DNA of 64,000 nt. Origin: Triplophysa rosa. Its lineage: Eukaryota > Chordata > Actinopteri > Cypriniformes > Nemacheilidae. The notes below the pieces were generated by a model. The model worked only from the letters and a program-made list of their open reading frames with translations, made no database searches and was not told the DNA's origin. Shown here piece after piece: positions 43,391 to 55,716 of this stretch (position 1 is the first letter of the stretch; each line of letters opens with the position of its first letter). A program made the translations under genes and the position numbers. Where the stretch lies: assembly GCF_024868665.1 (NCBI RefSeq), contig NC_079891.1, forward strand, positions 11,494,825 to 11,558,824, given 5' to 3'.

Positions 43391-44170
43391 AGGGCTGTCA
43401 CGATTATGAAATTTGGCTGACGATTAATTGTCTAATAAATCATTACGATTATGGTGATTAATTGTCTGTTTTAGAGCTTTGACTTAATTCTCATACATTT
43501 TTTATTCAGATTTGAAATGACCATATTGTTCTGAATCTAAAGACTGTGTTCTTTTTCTTGGAAATACATAGGAAAAAAATGGGTCATCATACTTAAGGTT
43601 TAGGCTTTTACCTGTCAATAATACAACCGCCAAATACTTGTAAATCAAGTAAATTGACACACGTGGCTTAACCAAAGTGACTTTATATTAGACAAAAATT
43701 AAAATGATTACGTTATATAAAACATTACTTTTATTAAACCAAACAGAAATGTTTTTTAATCTGAATCAACCAGTCTATCTAAATGAGCAAAGCTCATTCA
43801 CATCTTGCATTCTCTGTGGTTCACTTTAAATGACTCAAAGATCTCTTATATTCGCTAGTGACTGAGAAGTTCAATAGTTTAAATGAATCGGTTCAAATGA
43901 TTGTGTGCGAGTCGTTCTAAACGCAATGTGAGTTCAACCTGGTGAACTCGCTGTGTACAGTATACGCTGATTCAACGATCCAACTGCACAGCTAAAGACA
44001 TTACAATGATGTACGTCATGTTAATTTAATAAATATCAAGAAATTAAACGTACTTGGATGCAAAACAAACAGCCGTGAAACACAGGCTGGCTCTTGTTCT
44101 GCAACTCTTTGTAGCGCCTCAGTGTGCTGATAACGAAACAGCGCCTCCACTGTGGCGTAATGTCGCAAAT
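43389..44170. mobile_element. Possible hAT-like non-autonomous element
   Basis: Starts TAGGGCTGTCACGATTATGA, a common type of hAT end in vertebrates, followed by GATTAATTGTCTAATAAATC. I could not find the matching right end, so the boundary near 44170 is a guess. Confidence 0.4.
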
Positions 44171-44198
44171 CACATGGTGATTAATGTTTGTCTTTTTA

Positions 44199-44516
44199 GA
44201 ATGTATTAAGGGCAATTCACTTCATGAGGCTGTTTATGATTTTCTTACATCAGGTATGTTTCACATTAATTTGTTTGATGAGGCATTTACATCAGGTATG
44301 TTTCAATTAATTTTCTTTGATGAGGCATTTCAATCATTAGCCCTTTTGGTTTTATACCCGCATGGGAGAGAATGTATTAAGGGCAATTCACTTCATGAGG
44401 CTGTTTATGATTTTCTTACATCAGATAAAATAAAGAATCCAGAAACAGCAAACCCACTGCCTGCCCCCTGTTTGATTGAGCCGTCCAGCACAACGCAGAA
44501 AAGAACAGTGTCGTAA
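44199..44516 (+). other. Duplicated exon-like block
   Basis: A 55-base segment (AATGTATTAAGGGCAATTCA to CTTACATCAG) occurs at about 44199-44253 and 44371-44424. The first copy looks like a genomic exon: it follows TTTGTCTTTTTAG and ends in CAG followed by GTATGT. The second runs straight on into ATAAAATAAAGAATCC and stays open to a stop at 44514. Between them a ~43-base unit (GGTATGTTTCA...GATGAGGCATTT) is repeated in tandem. The frame (HEAVYDFLTS) is not one I recognise. Confidence 0.55.
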
Positions 44517-46405
44517 CTGGTGTATTCCGCACCGGTTACATAGACATTGGTTGAATCCGAAATGGCATACTCAATGAGTAGGTACTCAATTTCACCAAGT
44601 ACCTACTTAACGAAGGCTAAATGGGTATGTACGGTTTTGCCTGAATGGGTGTAGTATGAATGCGATCGGCTGTCGTACGCCATATTGACGTGATCATGTG
44701 ACGTAATTATTCTTCTGTTCCTTTTCAATGGCGCGTAGGCTGGCAACTTACGTTTGAGGTGCATATCCGCACATTCAGCTTTTTATTTTCATATATTTTC
44801 ATTTTTACCTTGGCTATATGCTTTTGATAAAAGTAAACAATTAAAAGGAATACAACAGCTTTGTGATTTTGCGATGTGTTTTCTCAGTTAAATTTCGGCA
44901 ATAAGCCCATCCACACTTCCCACTGTGAAGAATGATTATGCCAATGGAATGTTCTTTTTGTAACAGAAACATGCTTGACTGTAAACTGCTGCAAATTATT
45001 CTTTTTTCTGTATTCAGCCTATTGGTTGATGTCTCTCACGTAGAATGTTACTCTAATATGCATTCTATTGTAGTATTAAAAACAACCTGAGAAAATCTCT
45101 TCTGTGGTGTTTTTTATGTGTGAAGCGGGGTATTTAGACCCTCCTAGTAGGGGAAATTAGTTAGGGCTGCTCTGGAAGACTGAGTGATGGAAGGATCTTA
45201 GTCCCCGCGCCTAGTGCTTTTACTCTCTTTACACACTTATGTATGTACGTTTTTTCCTTATTTATAATCATCACTACAGACCGACAAGGGTAGGCTTCAG
45301 CTAGGGCAATGTCACGAAATGGCTTCCTGAAGTAAAAGTATGTGAGACACAGTTTTTTATATACTCCTCCCTTCTCGAGTCTAATAAAGTAGGCGAAGTA
45401 GGCGAGATGCCCTACTCCCTGACAGCCTTCAACAAAAAGGTTACACTACAGGTACATAATTACAGTAGAAATTAAACCATTTTTATTTTCTCCTTATTTT
45501 TCTCTTAAAATGAATACTCCTGTTTGGGCACTGAAATAAAATAATAAAACAACAAGTTGCAGTTTGTGTGGTTCTTTTACACACACTAGAACACAACCAC
45601 TTTCAATGTAACAGCTAGGATTATTTATCTTTAAAAGTTACAAATCCCAGTAGCACTTTAAAATCCTCATGAACCCAATAGAATGAGACCTCACTGTTCA
45701 AATGATCACTTTTAAACAAAATTAGATTTGAAAAAATAAATAAAAATAAAACAATATCATACGCAATGAAATTTCACACTTGAAAGAACACTTATGAAAC
45801 GTCCCTTTAAATGTTCACTCACAGTTCACTTTATGTTCTGTGGTTCAGCAAAATTCTGAACGTTTACTGTCCATTTGATTACAATATTAACAAGGAGTAA
45901 ATTGGAAATACCAGTCTGAAGAACGATGAGTGGAGATGCATTGTCTTGACGTAGAATGCATTGAAATTATCTTGAGTAGTGTAGTTAACTCACTCAAACT
46001 CAATGAAATGTCCGGGAAATGAGGTATTTCAAAATGAATCAAACAGATGAATCAAATGGTGGATGAACCGAACACATGTGAATCAACCTGAGATGTTGTT
46101 GGATGGCAGGGTAAGACAAAATAATTTGGAAACTCGAATCTTCTCGAAAAATTATCTACATTAACTGCAACCTACAGCAGTCTCTGTCTCTCTGAACACT
46201 GCATGATAGTCTGGTTCAATAACGCTGTTTTTCAATCAAAACATAATGAGCGCAATACTCGTCGTCGTAGCCGTCATAAAGTTACTGCGTCACTCCAGCA
46301 GCTAATGCGGCCCACGAAGCAAAAATGACACAAAACAAAAATCCTCGACTACGAAACACGGGTCACAGTTCACAAAAACACTTGGTGCTGTCGTCCTTTA
46401 TTCGA

Positions 46406-47560
46406 CTAAAGCCCTGATCCAGTTCTGTTAAAAAGGCTTAAGATTAGATCTAACGATGTTTCTGATAAACGTTTTATCATCTCATAACAGATGTCATCTC
46501 TACCTGGGGAAGTTTGTTTAACCCCTTCAAGTGCCTTTTTCAATTCATACAGGGTAAATTCTGAGTCCAACGTACATCCAGATGGTCCTTTATCCTTCAA
46601 TAAGTGAGGATATTTACATAATATCTGCTCCCTATCTTTCCTTGCGTCCTCTGATAGATTTGAGTTACTGTGTACTTAACAAAATTTTCTGCCAACACCT
46701 CTGCTTTTCCACTTTCAGTTAAAATTTGTCTATTATTATGTTTTAAAACAGGTATGTTGCGATCTCTTTGTATCCCTCCCATCTTTCTTATCATACTCCA
46801 TATTTCATTTATTTCAATGTCTTCACCAATTCTCTTACAAAATTCTCTCCAATAATTTGTTTTAGATGTCCGAATTACTCTTCTCACTATAGCCTGTGCC
46901 CTTTTATATTAAACTAAATCATTAAAGTTAAGTGACCTTCTTACCCTCTTAAGGGCTTTATTTCTCCTTATAATTGCCTCATTACATTCCTCATTCCACC
47001 ATGATACAGCTTTCCTCCTGCTTCCTGCCTTCTTACCTATTACTTCTACAGCTGAACTCTGTAGAACCTGACATATTTTATTATTAAAAACATTAACATC
47101 CATCATAACATTACTTATTTCCTTCATTTTGCTTTCACATAACTCCTCATACTTATCCCAATCAGCTGATTTAAACCTCCACCTTGGCATTCTTTTCCCC
47201 ACATTTTGAGCTATATCTACTCCCACTTTGCTGCAAATAGGAAAATGGTCACTACCTATTGTACTATGATTTAATACTTTCCATTCACACTTTCCAGCTA
47301 AGCTTTCCGAAACTATTGTTAAATCTAACACTGAATGTCTTCCCTTTGATAAATCAATTCTAGTATAACTGCCATCATGAATACAAACTAATCCTCCCCA
47401 ATCTAGCATGTCTTCAATGATCTCTCCATTTTTATCTGTTTTTGCGCTTCCCCATAACGAACTGTGGGCATTAAAATCACCACACCATACCACTTTTTGC
47501 TTCCTATCCCCTCCAATATTTTCTAGAGTATCCTTATTTAACCTTCCACATGGATTGTAA
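46406..47560 (-). pseudogene. I-group (I/Nimb-like) LINE ORF2: endonuclease C-terminus to RT start
   Basis: Minus-strand frames run from endonuclease into RT. 47493-46909 reads VWCGDFNAHSSLWGSAKTD, RHSVLDLTIVSESLAG and TIGSDHFPI, the catalytic Asp/Asn and SDH blocks of an APE-type endonuclease, then a linker (AVSWWNEECNEAIIRRNKAL). 46887-46597 gives TSKTNYWREFCKRIGEDIEI, and 46600-46406 the RT start (LKKALEGVKQTSPGRDDICY). There are at least two frame changes, and both ends are cut (the start of the endonuclease, and all catalytic RT). The clade is judged from wording only; Jockey-like is an alternative. Confidence 0.72.
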
Positions 47561-48240
47561 AAGTTTTCTTCTTCTCGTCCTCTTGCAGCTCACGAAAAAC
47601 CAGTCAATCTGTCAAAATAAAAGTCTCCCAAGAATAATCACAATATATATAACCGTTATATGTACTAAGTATGTTTTAACATGGACGTTATCCAAATGTT
47701 ATCAGACCACGCTCTCGTTTAACTTTCACTTTCTCCTCATCTGTTCTTTTCTTTCCTTGTCCATAAAACTGCACCATTTTTACGAGTCTCTTCATTTTTC
47801 GTTTGGATAAATAATTAATTGTAGTAATTAATTGGTTTAGGGCTTATTTGTGTTTTGTTATTATTCGTTTATGAAAGGTGATTAGAAAGTTGAATTGCGC
47901 CAAAGTGCATCCGTTAAAAAAACACCTGATTAAAATGATCCTGTGAATAATTATCATGTATGTTGTTATATCTGTAAGTTAAAAGCTTTAAGATTTAAGC
48001 AATATATAATATTGTAAAGGGCAAATATAAATATAAAACACAAACGCAAATAAACTGCTGAACATAAGCTCAATATTAATGCTTCATATTTAAATTCTAT
48101 GAATTAAAACTATGCACAATATAAAACACGGTCAATTTAAGAACAAAGCAAGGTCAATGTTAATGTTACATTAGCTTTACAATAATTAACAACATGTTTA
48201 ATTGTACATGAAAGTCGGCTGAGACTGTTTTGCGGGCTGT
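47561..48240. other. AT-rich spacer
   Basis: No supported gene. Confidence 0.45.
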
Positions 48241-48605
48241 GCGAGGTATTCTGTCCCATGGCACATGGGATATAGAGCATTTCAAGTATCTGTCACTGAG
48301 TACTTCTAAATCTGGGCGTAACCAGTAAGCCATCCGGGAATTTCTCGCCTACTCTTTTATGAATACTGACAATTTGGACATACTACTCTGTTCAAGTACT
48401 GTTTTCTTCTACTACATAGTAGGTAAGTAAGCGTATTCGGATGCAACATTAGTATACGCACGTCCAAATCTCGCGAGAAATAGTCCAACACCACGGTATT
48501 TCTTGCCTACTGTTTTGTGAATACTGAGGATTCGGACATACTATTCGTTCGCCTACTGCTTTTTGCCTACTATATATTAAGGAAGTATGCCATTTTGGAT
48601 TCAGA

Positions 48606-49269
48606 CATTATTTTAAGGTAAAAAAAACTACAAAGTGTTGCTTTAATAAATAATAATTTTAAACATAATTATTTAAAACAGATTAAAGGAAAGTAAAAGT
48701 GTTTCGGTAATTACCTATTTATGTTTATGACACAATCATTTGCATTTTCCCTCCTGAAACAGGTGATAGTTTCCAAAAAAAACAAATGCCCTAGTTTTGT
48801 TTTTCAAAATGTTAAGGTGATATACCTATGTGATCTCATGAGAATTTGTTAGTATTTTGCTTAAAATGTGGTTCTATAAAACGTATATTTACTGACGTAT
48901 TTAAAGCATCTAAAAGCATAATACTGATGTATTGACGACACATAAAATGTTAATTATTTACATATGAACAACTTTACAGACTTACAAATGAATCCTTAAT
49001 ATCGTAATTGCGACATTAACATTTATTTGTCTTATCAATGACATTATGTTTTCAATTGCATTTATTAAGGTTTACTCGTTTACTTATTAAAATTACTTAA
49101 TAAAATTATTTCGGTTCTGTGTGATTTCTGCGGCCAACTCGTTTAGAGGAAACAAGACTTTAAACTTTAAAATGAACAACATTTCTGCAATCGTTTAACC
49201 ATTACTTATGTAATATTGCTTTGTTGCCATGGGACAAAGGCATTTTTTCCAACATGCTGTGACTGACAG
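48606..49269. other. AT-rich spacer
   Basis: No supported gene or repeat. Confidence 0.45.
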
Positions 49270-49704
49270 CCCAACTAACACAGTATGTTCTGACGACGTC
49301 ACCAGTTCATCTTCATTTGGTCACCGTGACATTACTTTGTGACCATGTTCTGAGGACGTCTTTGCAACGTTACGTTTCTTAGAATTTTTGCTTATGTTCC
49401 AGAAACGTCCTAGCCACGTCCTCAAATAACGTTGTGAATTGATCCCATGGATAACTTTGTAGCAACGTGATGTACTGGTCTTCAGATAACCTGGACACTG
49501 GTCCTTTAATTAATGTATCTGATCATTGTTGCTAACGTTCCAGAAACGTCCTAGCCACGTCCTCAAATAACGTTGTGAATTAATCCCATGGAGAATGTTG
49601 TAGCGATGTGATGTACTGGTCTTCAGATAACCTGGACACTGGTCATTTGATTAATGAATCTGGTCATTTCTATTTATTATTATGTGGAAAATTTATGATC
49701 AGAG

Positions 49705-51821
49705 TGTGACCGGGGCCTCGGGGAAGGGACAGGGGAATGAGGGACAAAGGGCCAAAACAAGAAAAAGGAGGGAAAGGGGAGTGTTACGGGAGAATGATAA
49801 ACAGGCCTATAGAGGATCAACCTCAAGACTGCCAAGCATACACGTGAGTAAATAAGTTTGATTGACTACGCCACCCAGTATGTTTATCTGGGAAATATAA
49901 ATACAGGACACACAGGTTCAGGTTTCTAATAGAACATAAGGACCATGAGACGTGAATATCAAAATATGCTTTTATTAAATACTCAAATAATTTTGGGGCA
50001 AGCCAACGACCCCTTTAAAAGATCACAAAGATTTATTGTAAGCAATAAAAGCCACAGCTATATGTGACAAGCGCACAATTTCACCAAGGGAGAATGCAGG
50101 AAAAGACATCAAACAACAAGAGGCTGAGGATCACCAGCAGTGAGGCAGGCTAGGTGCCCAGCCTCCAACTGAACTGAACTTAACTGAACTGAACATGCCA
50201 CAAAAAAACAAAAGTTGTGAAATCCACTGCAAGGAAAATGTCTAAACCTAAGAAAAGAAAACCAAAGATCAGTTGGAAGACTCCCAGCACCCGATGGAAC
50301 TAGCCTGCCCACTTCTGGTCCTCCCCAGCTCCTAAAAATAAACAGACAAAAAGAAAGACAACTTATGCCAAAGCACTGGCAAAATAAAGAAGAAATATTG
50401 ATTAAAAAAAAGGAATAACAAAATAACAAATTATAAACACAGTAAAAAAAAATGTTTCTTTCGAAATATTAATTGCATTTTCTAACAAAATAATTAAACT
50501 TAACCAACCCACCTTCTGGCTTGAAAACCAACCACAAACGGGTTTACCGCAGCACCTCAAGGGCGGCTGACGGCTAACCAAGCAAGCCAAAGCAAACTCG
50601 TCAGTCAACCTTAAACACCAAAACGGCAAAGCGGCCCAACAAAATAAAGTGATAAAGCAATAAAGCACATAAAGCTAAACATGTAATAAAGAAAAATATA
50701 AACAAAAGCAAAGCAAAGCAAAACAAAACAGCACCGTTGGAGCGTCACGCCATGCAGTGCCAACACACCACAAAGTGTGCTAAAGCCTTGCTATGCATCG
50801 ATATGCTGGAAGCATGTCATCCATTCGGCAGAACAGCGCCCCAACACAACCAGGAAGACAGTAGCCACACACGCAGTAATGCGAGATTTCCTACAGGAAG
50901 CTATCACCCAACACGGCCAATACAAGGACCGAACAGACACCAGCCCGCAACACCAGGCAGCGGAACCCCAGACTAGTGATGGGTCATTCTTGAACGATGA
51001 ACGAATCTTTAATGTGACTCGGGGAGAACGAGTTCAGTCGCGTATGCGCAACATTCTATGGGTCCTGTACTGGAATTTGTAAATTAACTAATTTCTCTGT
51101 CCAAAGCTGTCACGTCATGTGACAAAAGAACGAACGCCTCAAATCCGAAGACTCGGGAGGTGAACTAATCAATTCTCTTTCCGGCTCTGATTGCATTGGT
51201 TAAGCGTACAGGGCTGTCACGTGATGAACGAACGACTCAAACCCGAAGACTTGGAAGGTGAACTAATCAATTCTCTTTCCGGCTCTGACTGCATTGGTAA
51301 AACGTCCAAGGGCTGTCACGTGATGAACGAACGACTCAAACCCGAAGACTCGGAAGGTGAACTAATCAATTCTCTTTCCGGCTCTGACTGCATTACGAAG
51401 CTGTCATGTCGTGAACGAACGAGTCAAACCCGAGGACTTGTCAGATAAGAGGTGTGGTGAGCTAATCATAGACTAAAGACTCAGGTAAACAATGAATTAA
51501 TCTTTTCTTATAGCATTATAGTTTTGTATTTTTTGTAATGTGATGAACGTTTGCATAAGTGGTAGATCTGTTAGGAAAGTAACATGTTTCATTTCATTCA
51601 TTTTACTAAAATGAATGAAATGAACGATATGACTCGAAAAAAGATCCGTTCATTTTGCTGAACGAGACTCAAAGGTCTGAGTCAGCGGACGCACACAACT
51701 GGAAGACAGCGGAAACGGTGACGCAACATCCCCTCACCCTTAGCAACTACTTATATACACGCCCTCTCAATGACATGTACTAATAGGCGTGGAGTCTAGA
51801 TACAAATCCCATTTTACCACA
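49705..51821 (-). mobile_element. 2.1-kb insertion with TG...CA ends, possible non-autonomous LTR element
   Basis: Fills the gap in transposon copy 2. The ends are TGTGACCGGG on the left and TTTTACCACA on the right, i.e. TG...CA. On the minus strand, a TATA box (TATATAAG, complement of 51750-51757) lies about 65 bases inside the right end, as in an LTR U3. I could not find a second LTR or any pol motif. It contains a hAT-like block and tandem repeats (50974-51690). Confidence 0.5.
50974..51690. repeat. hAT-like block with tandem ~110-bp repeats
   Basis: Begins TAGTGATGGGTCATTCTTGA, a hAT-style end also seen at 63630. From about 51095 to 51430 a unit with GTCACGTGATGAACGAACGA, AACCCGAAGAC and CTCTTTCCGGCTCTGA recurs three to four times with spacing of about 105-110 bases. 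The 85-codon frame here simply reads these repeats. Confidence 0.7.
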
Positions 51822-52976
51822 ATCGTAAAATCTGTTATAATGTCAAGACGAATGCAATAAATCTGACTTCTGACAGCTATTAAACAGGAGTTTAATTCAA
51901 TACCACAATTAAAACTGCGTTTCTATTCATTTAGTGCGCGCCTTTGATATGTGCGCGCACGCACCTTTTCTGTTTTGTAAAGAGCCGCGCGCTAGCATCA
52001 TAAACGTTAACAGTCATTTCTTTTTTCGTCACTGCCTGATATTCCTTTAGCGATTTATTAATATTCTTTCTTTACTTTATACCTGACAGATGTGAGAGTA
52101 AACACATATTTTAGTGATTTTCGATCGATTTGGCGCATTTAAATGAATGGACCCTGATGTTTGTGAATGTGACTAAGAAGCTTTTGATTGTTGTTTTTAA
52201 AAACGGACAACCTGCTAAACGTATGTGGTAAAATAACAATATAATGTTAAGCTTAAACATAATGTTTATTAATCTCTTTCAATAAATATCTGCTTTAAAT
52301 CCTCTATATTGTGTTGAAATCTTTGATTATTTATGTCATGTACTACAGTATAAATAAAATATCTGATTGTGATGTACAGTGCTGTGTAGAGTTTTATAAT
52401 CTTTATACTGTGCTTTATACTTATTTGAATAGAGAATTACTCCAATTGTGCATTAAATGGAATCTTTAACACACAAATTAATTTAATCCTCCATGTGAGG
52501 GGTGATAATTGTTTAAATTAAATAAAAAAGCGATTTTAACAACGTGACTGTTTGGTCGTTAGAACATGCTCATCACGTCCCAGAAACGTTATTTGGTTCG
52601 TCGCTGCGACAAATATGGTACGTCCCAGGTATGTCTTCAGGAGGTATCACCATGTCCCGACGACGTCCAATGTTACGTCGTCACGACTATGGGAATCACA
52701 AAGTTATGGCAAGCTCACACTATGTGACTTTTGGCTGGATTTTGCAGTCGCGGACAGATTTCCAAGGTCTGCGACAAAACCTTCAGATCGTGACCAAATC
52801 GGTGCTCGTTTCGGTCGCCGAAGCTCGTTAAGTATAAGCAGGTGTGCAATGTGATCTGGACCTGTCTCGAGCTATCCCAGACGCTACGATATTTTCAAAC
52901 CTGTTTGATATTATCGTGGTGTGCGCGATTGAATGACCATTGAACTAATCCAGCCAATCACAATGCAGATGATAGG

Positions 52977-53053
52977 AAGGAAGGAAGGAAGGAAGGAAGG
53001 AAGGAAGGAAGGAAGGAAGGAAGGAAGGAAGGAAGGAAGGAAGGAAGGAAGGA
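52977..53053. repeat. (GGAA)n microsatellite
   Basis: About 19 uninterrupted GGAA units. GGAA repeats can bind ETS-family factors in vertebrates, but nothing here shows such a role. Confidence 0.95.
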
Positions 53054-53216
53054 AAATGAAATTACGTATTTTCGCTGATGGTCGGGACCGCCTCTTCACC
53101 GAATGTTTTGTGGTGTGTGCACCTCGTCAGCAGTGTGTTGTGTAGTATGCGCGCAGCTATGACAAGATGATGACAGATGAGAAGGAACATTGTTGAAGGA
53201 ATATCTGACTATTAGG

Positions 53217-53276
53217 TCACTTCACTTCACTTCACTTCACTTCACTTCACTTCACTTCACTTCACTTCACTTCACT
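53217..53276. repeat. (TTCAC)n microsatellite
   Basis: About twelve TCACT/TTCAC pentamers in tandem. Confidence 0.95.
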
Positions 53277-55037
53277 TGTGTGTAGTGTAAGCGCCAAAGC
53301 AATTCAAGTTGTCTCACAGTCCCGTAGTGTCAGCTCGGCTTTACGTCGCTGGAACGCTATTATGATACGTCGTCTCAACGTAATCTTAGGCTTGTTCGAC
53401 TTGATGCGGCGCTGCAAGATCCGACAGTAGACATCAAAGTACCGCGAGAGCGATTCGAAAGCAAACAGGCTCGTTTGAGATGGCCAAATTCCACGCAGAA
53501 CCGATCACCGGTGATCAGCGCGAGATGCATGCCGGTAAGAAATGTGTCCGAGTTACGTCCGCCTTGCTCTGATGTCATGCTGACGTGTGTCAAAAAACTC
53601 TCGCGACGGCCAGGCGGCTGTATCGGATTCTTCAGTCGGGCTTAGTTGCTCTCCACCGACTGCGCTGATGAAAAGCATTATGGGAAACAACTTGCTGACG
53701 ACACAGCTTAAATGCTCATTGGGCGAGAATGTCAGCTGATATCTTTTTTCTTAAGTGTTCCATTAATAAATCCATTAACTGAAGTATACACTGTAAATTG
53801 TAATGAATGTGCTAACTTATTTTTTTGAGTTGACTTTACCTAATGTGCAACTGCTTGTTGAGATTAATAATGTAGATTAAGTAACTGGTACTATTTGGGT
53901 TAAAAGTCTATCCCTAGATGAATTAATGCAATTTGAATGAGTTACATTTTGTTCTGCTAACTGATAAGTGGCTTAAGAGAGTAGAGGTTTCCAAATGTTA
54001 TTTAAACGTAACTAAACACAAAATATAGTTAATAATTAGCGTTGATACAATATGAGGTATAAATTGTTTGATTTAATTTAAGAATGTGTGGTATGTTTTT
54101 TAAATAAGTGAAAATAGAACATAAAAAGTCTTAAAAGTCAAATGACAAATTACATAAGTATAACAAATGCTTTTATGTAATGGTTGTTAAAATAATTGTT
54201 AAGTAGGTTTCACATCAGCACGAATTTACTACGAATTCTGCTTTTAAGACTATAACACAAACATTAAATTTTCGCCTCTGCAGTACCGTATTTGCCATCT
54301 AGGGGTCAATACGCACAGGCAGGATTCAGGCTGAAACATGAGAAGAAACTCAACGTTCGTGGGACGTCAACCTCGTGCAGATGCTGACACGCGGGCTCGT
54401 GCGGCGCCACTTTCAACCGCGGCGAAATATTTCTGTCAGCATCAGACATCAGAAACATCAGTCTGAGGTAGAGATGGGCAGATGAAGCCTTGTGAAGCTT
54501 TTGAGGCTTTTTCCTGATTGTACCAAAAATGATTCAACGCTTCAAAGCCTCAAAGACAGACCCTACCAGTGACATCTAGTGGTCAGCTGCAATTATAGAA
54601 GCCACTTGCTAATGATTCACATCTTGTTGATTCCAGTTAACACAAAAGCAATACTCAGCAATACCAGCTGTATCTTCAGTCTGAGAATCATTGTCCACAC
54701 ATGAAAGCGTTACAACGTTTTAAAATGTCACTTTACTAGTAAAATGTTTAAAATATGTTGCAATATGCAATTCAGTGGATACCTCTTATGGTGGAACTGA
54801 TTATAAGGACATCCCTGGCTTTAGATTTTCTGATTTGCATTAAGAGCATTTTGCGTCTCCTTATAATGAATGAAGGAACGGCAAAGATTTGAATCAGTCA
54901 CATCGCTTCAGGTGTTTAATTGTGACGTATGAAGCCTCAAACATCATCGGTCACGTGATCACATACATTTGATACAAGCCTCGACACAGTTTCGAACCAG
55001 TCTGCTTCAATAGAGTAAAACAGGCTTCGAAGTCTTA

Positions 55038-55644
55038 GGCCCAATCCCAATTCTACCCCTTACCCCTACACTTTCCCCTACCCCTCCGTTTGGCGCGTTC
55101 ACGTGAAGGGGTAGTGGTGTCTCAATTCTCTTTTGGTTGGAGGGCTAGGGGTAAGGGGAAGGGCCAGATAGCCCTTCAAACGAAGATTTTTCGGGACCTC
55201 ACTTCAAACGAAGGGCTAAGAGAAATTTCCAACATGGCCGCTCACTCGAGCAAGCAGACCCATAAATGTAAGTAATTTTTGCCATTAATAAGGATTTTTA
55301 TGACAATTTTTCCTTTTATGTATGTTACATTCAATCTTGTGTTAGTATTTACGGTGATGTTCTTTTAACGTTTGCAAAAAAATCGCTAAAGTTTGCTAGC
55401 GGACAGCACTGATTGCACGATACTAGAAAATATATTTTTATGTCATATACCCGGTGCATCGGCACATGTCCTCTGACGTGACGAGCTAGCAACGACATAT
55501 ATGATGACGTATAACAGTGTAGTAGTGGTGTCCCATTTCTTAGCGGAAAATTTGTAGCCCTTCCCCTTGCCACTTTGTTTCAAGAGGCAAGGGGAAGGGG
55601 CGAGGGGTAGGCGAAGGGGTAGAAAATAGAATTGGGATTGGGCC
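55038..55644. mobile_element. Harbinger-like transposon nested in the hAT, TTA target duplication
   Basis: Inverted ends GGCCCAATCCCAATTCTA (55038) and TAGAATTGGGATTGGGCC (to 55644), flanked by TTA on both sides (55035-55037, 55645-55647). A 3-bp TTA duplication fits PIF/Harbinger or ISL2EU-type elements. Subterminal arrays of CCCCTTACCCC/GGGGTAAGGGG follow. Confidence 0.8.
55234..55267 (+). CDS. Candidate first exon inside the Harbinger-like element
   Basis: ATG 55234 opens MAAHSSKQTHK and reaches a consensus donor (AAT then GTAAGT) at 55267. It is preceded by an in-frame stretch without stop (FRDLTSNEGLREISN). It may be the start of a Myb/SANT-type partner protein, which Harbinger elements encode, with the rest deleted. 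I infer this from position and the donor only. Confidence 0.35.
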
Positions 55645-55716
55645 TTAGTGTCAAACCATCTCTAGTCCGAGGTAATTATCTCACAAAACAGCAACTATTA
55701 ATGTATTCTAGAAAAA

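Larger units (their letters stand above)
44550..48605. mobile_element. Large TIR element carrying an I-group LINE fragment
   Basis: TGAATCCGAAATGGCATACT at about 44551 is mirrored by AGTATGCCATTTTGGATTCA at 48583-48602. Next to the right end, a subterminal unit with CGGACATACT and GCCTACT is repeated. No transposase was recognised. The interior holds the LINE at 46406-47560 and unassigned AT-rich DNA (44760-46400 and 47560-48240). The two ends could instead belong to two copies. Confidence 0.55.
49270..52706. mobile_element. CCCAGCTAACACAG-family transposon, copy 2, split and end-truncated
   Basis: Opposite orientation to 12375-13756. It starts CCCAACTAACACAG at 49270 and follows the other copy up to GATCAGAG at 49704. 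It then resumes at about 51822 (TAAAATCTGTTATAATGTCA) and continues to GGGAATCACAAAGTTA near 52706. The last ~95 bases, including the second terminal repeat, are missing; unrelated sequence follows. The tandem CAGTGTCCAGGTTATC block is present in both copies. Confidence 0.8.
52707..53786. other. Unassigned, with two simple repeats
   Basis: No supported gene. 53395-53465 (TGATGCGGCGCTGCAAGATC to GCGAGAGCGATTCGAAA) recurs inverted at about 63195-63270, so part of it is dispersed repeat. Overall GC is higher than in the surroundings. Confidence 0.45.
54469..55664. mobile_element. hAT-type non-autonomous transposon with 8-bp target duplication
   Basis: Ends TAGAGATGG and CCATCTCTA. Flanks are GTCTGAGG (54461-54468) and GTCCGAGG (55665-55672), an 8-bp duplication with one mismatch, as expected for hAT. 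Interior words GAAGCCT/AGGCTT are repeated. Without the nested element it is about 580 bp and non-coding. Confidence 0.85.

Noticed and set aside
51090..51448. Repeated array considered as a CRISPR-like array
   Set aside because: The units are long (~110 bp), contiguous and without unique spacers, and the host is a vertebrate. It is a tandem repeat inside a transposon-like block.
52911..53145. Frames with Lys-Glu-Gly-Arg or Phe-Leu-Pro-Ser repeats
   Set aside because: They read through the (GGAA)n microsatellite.
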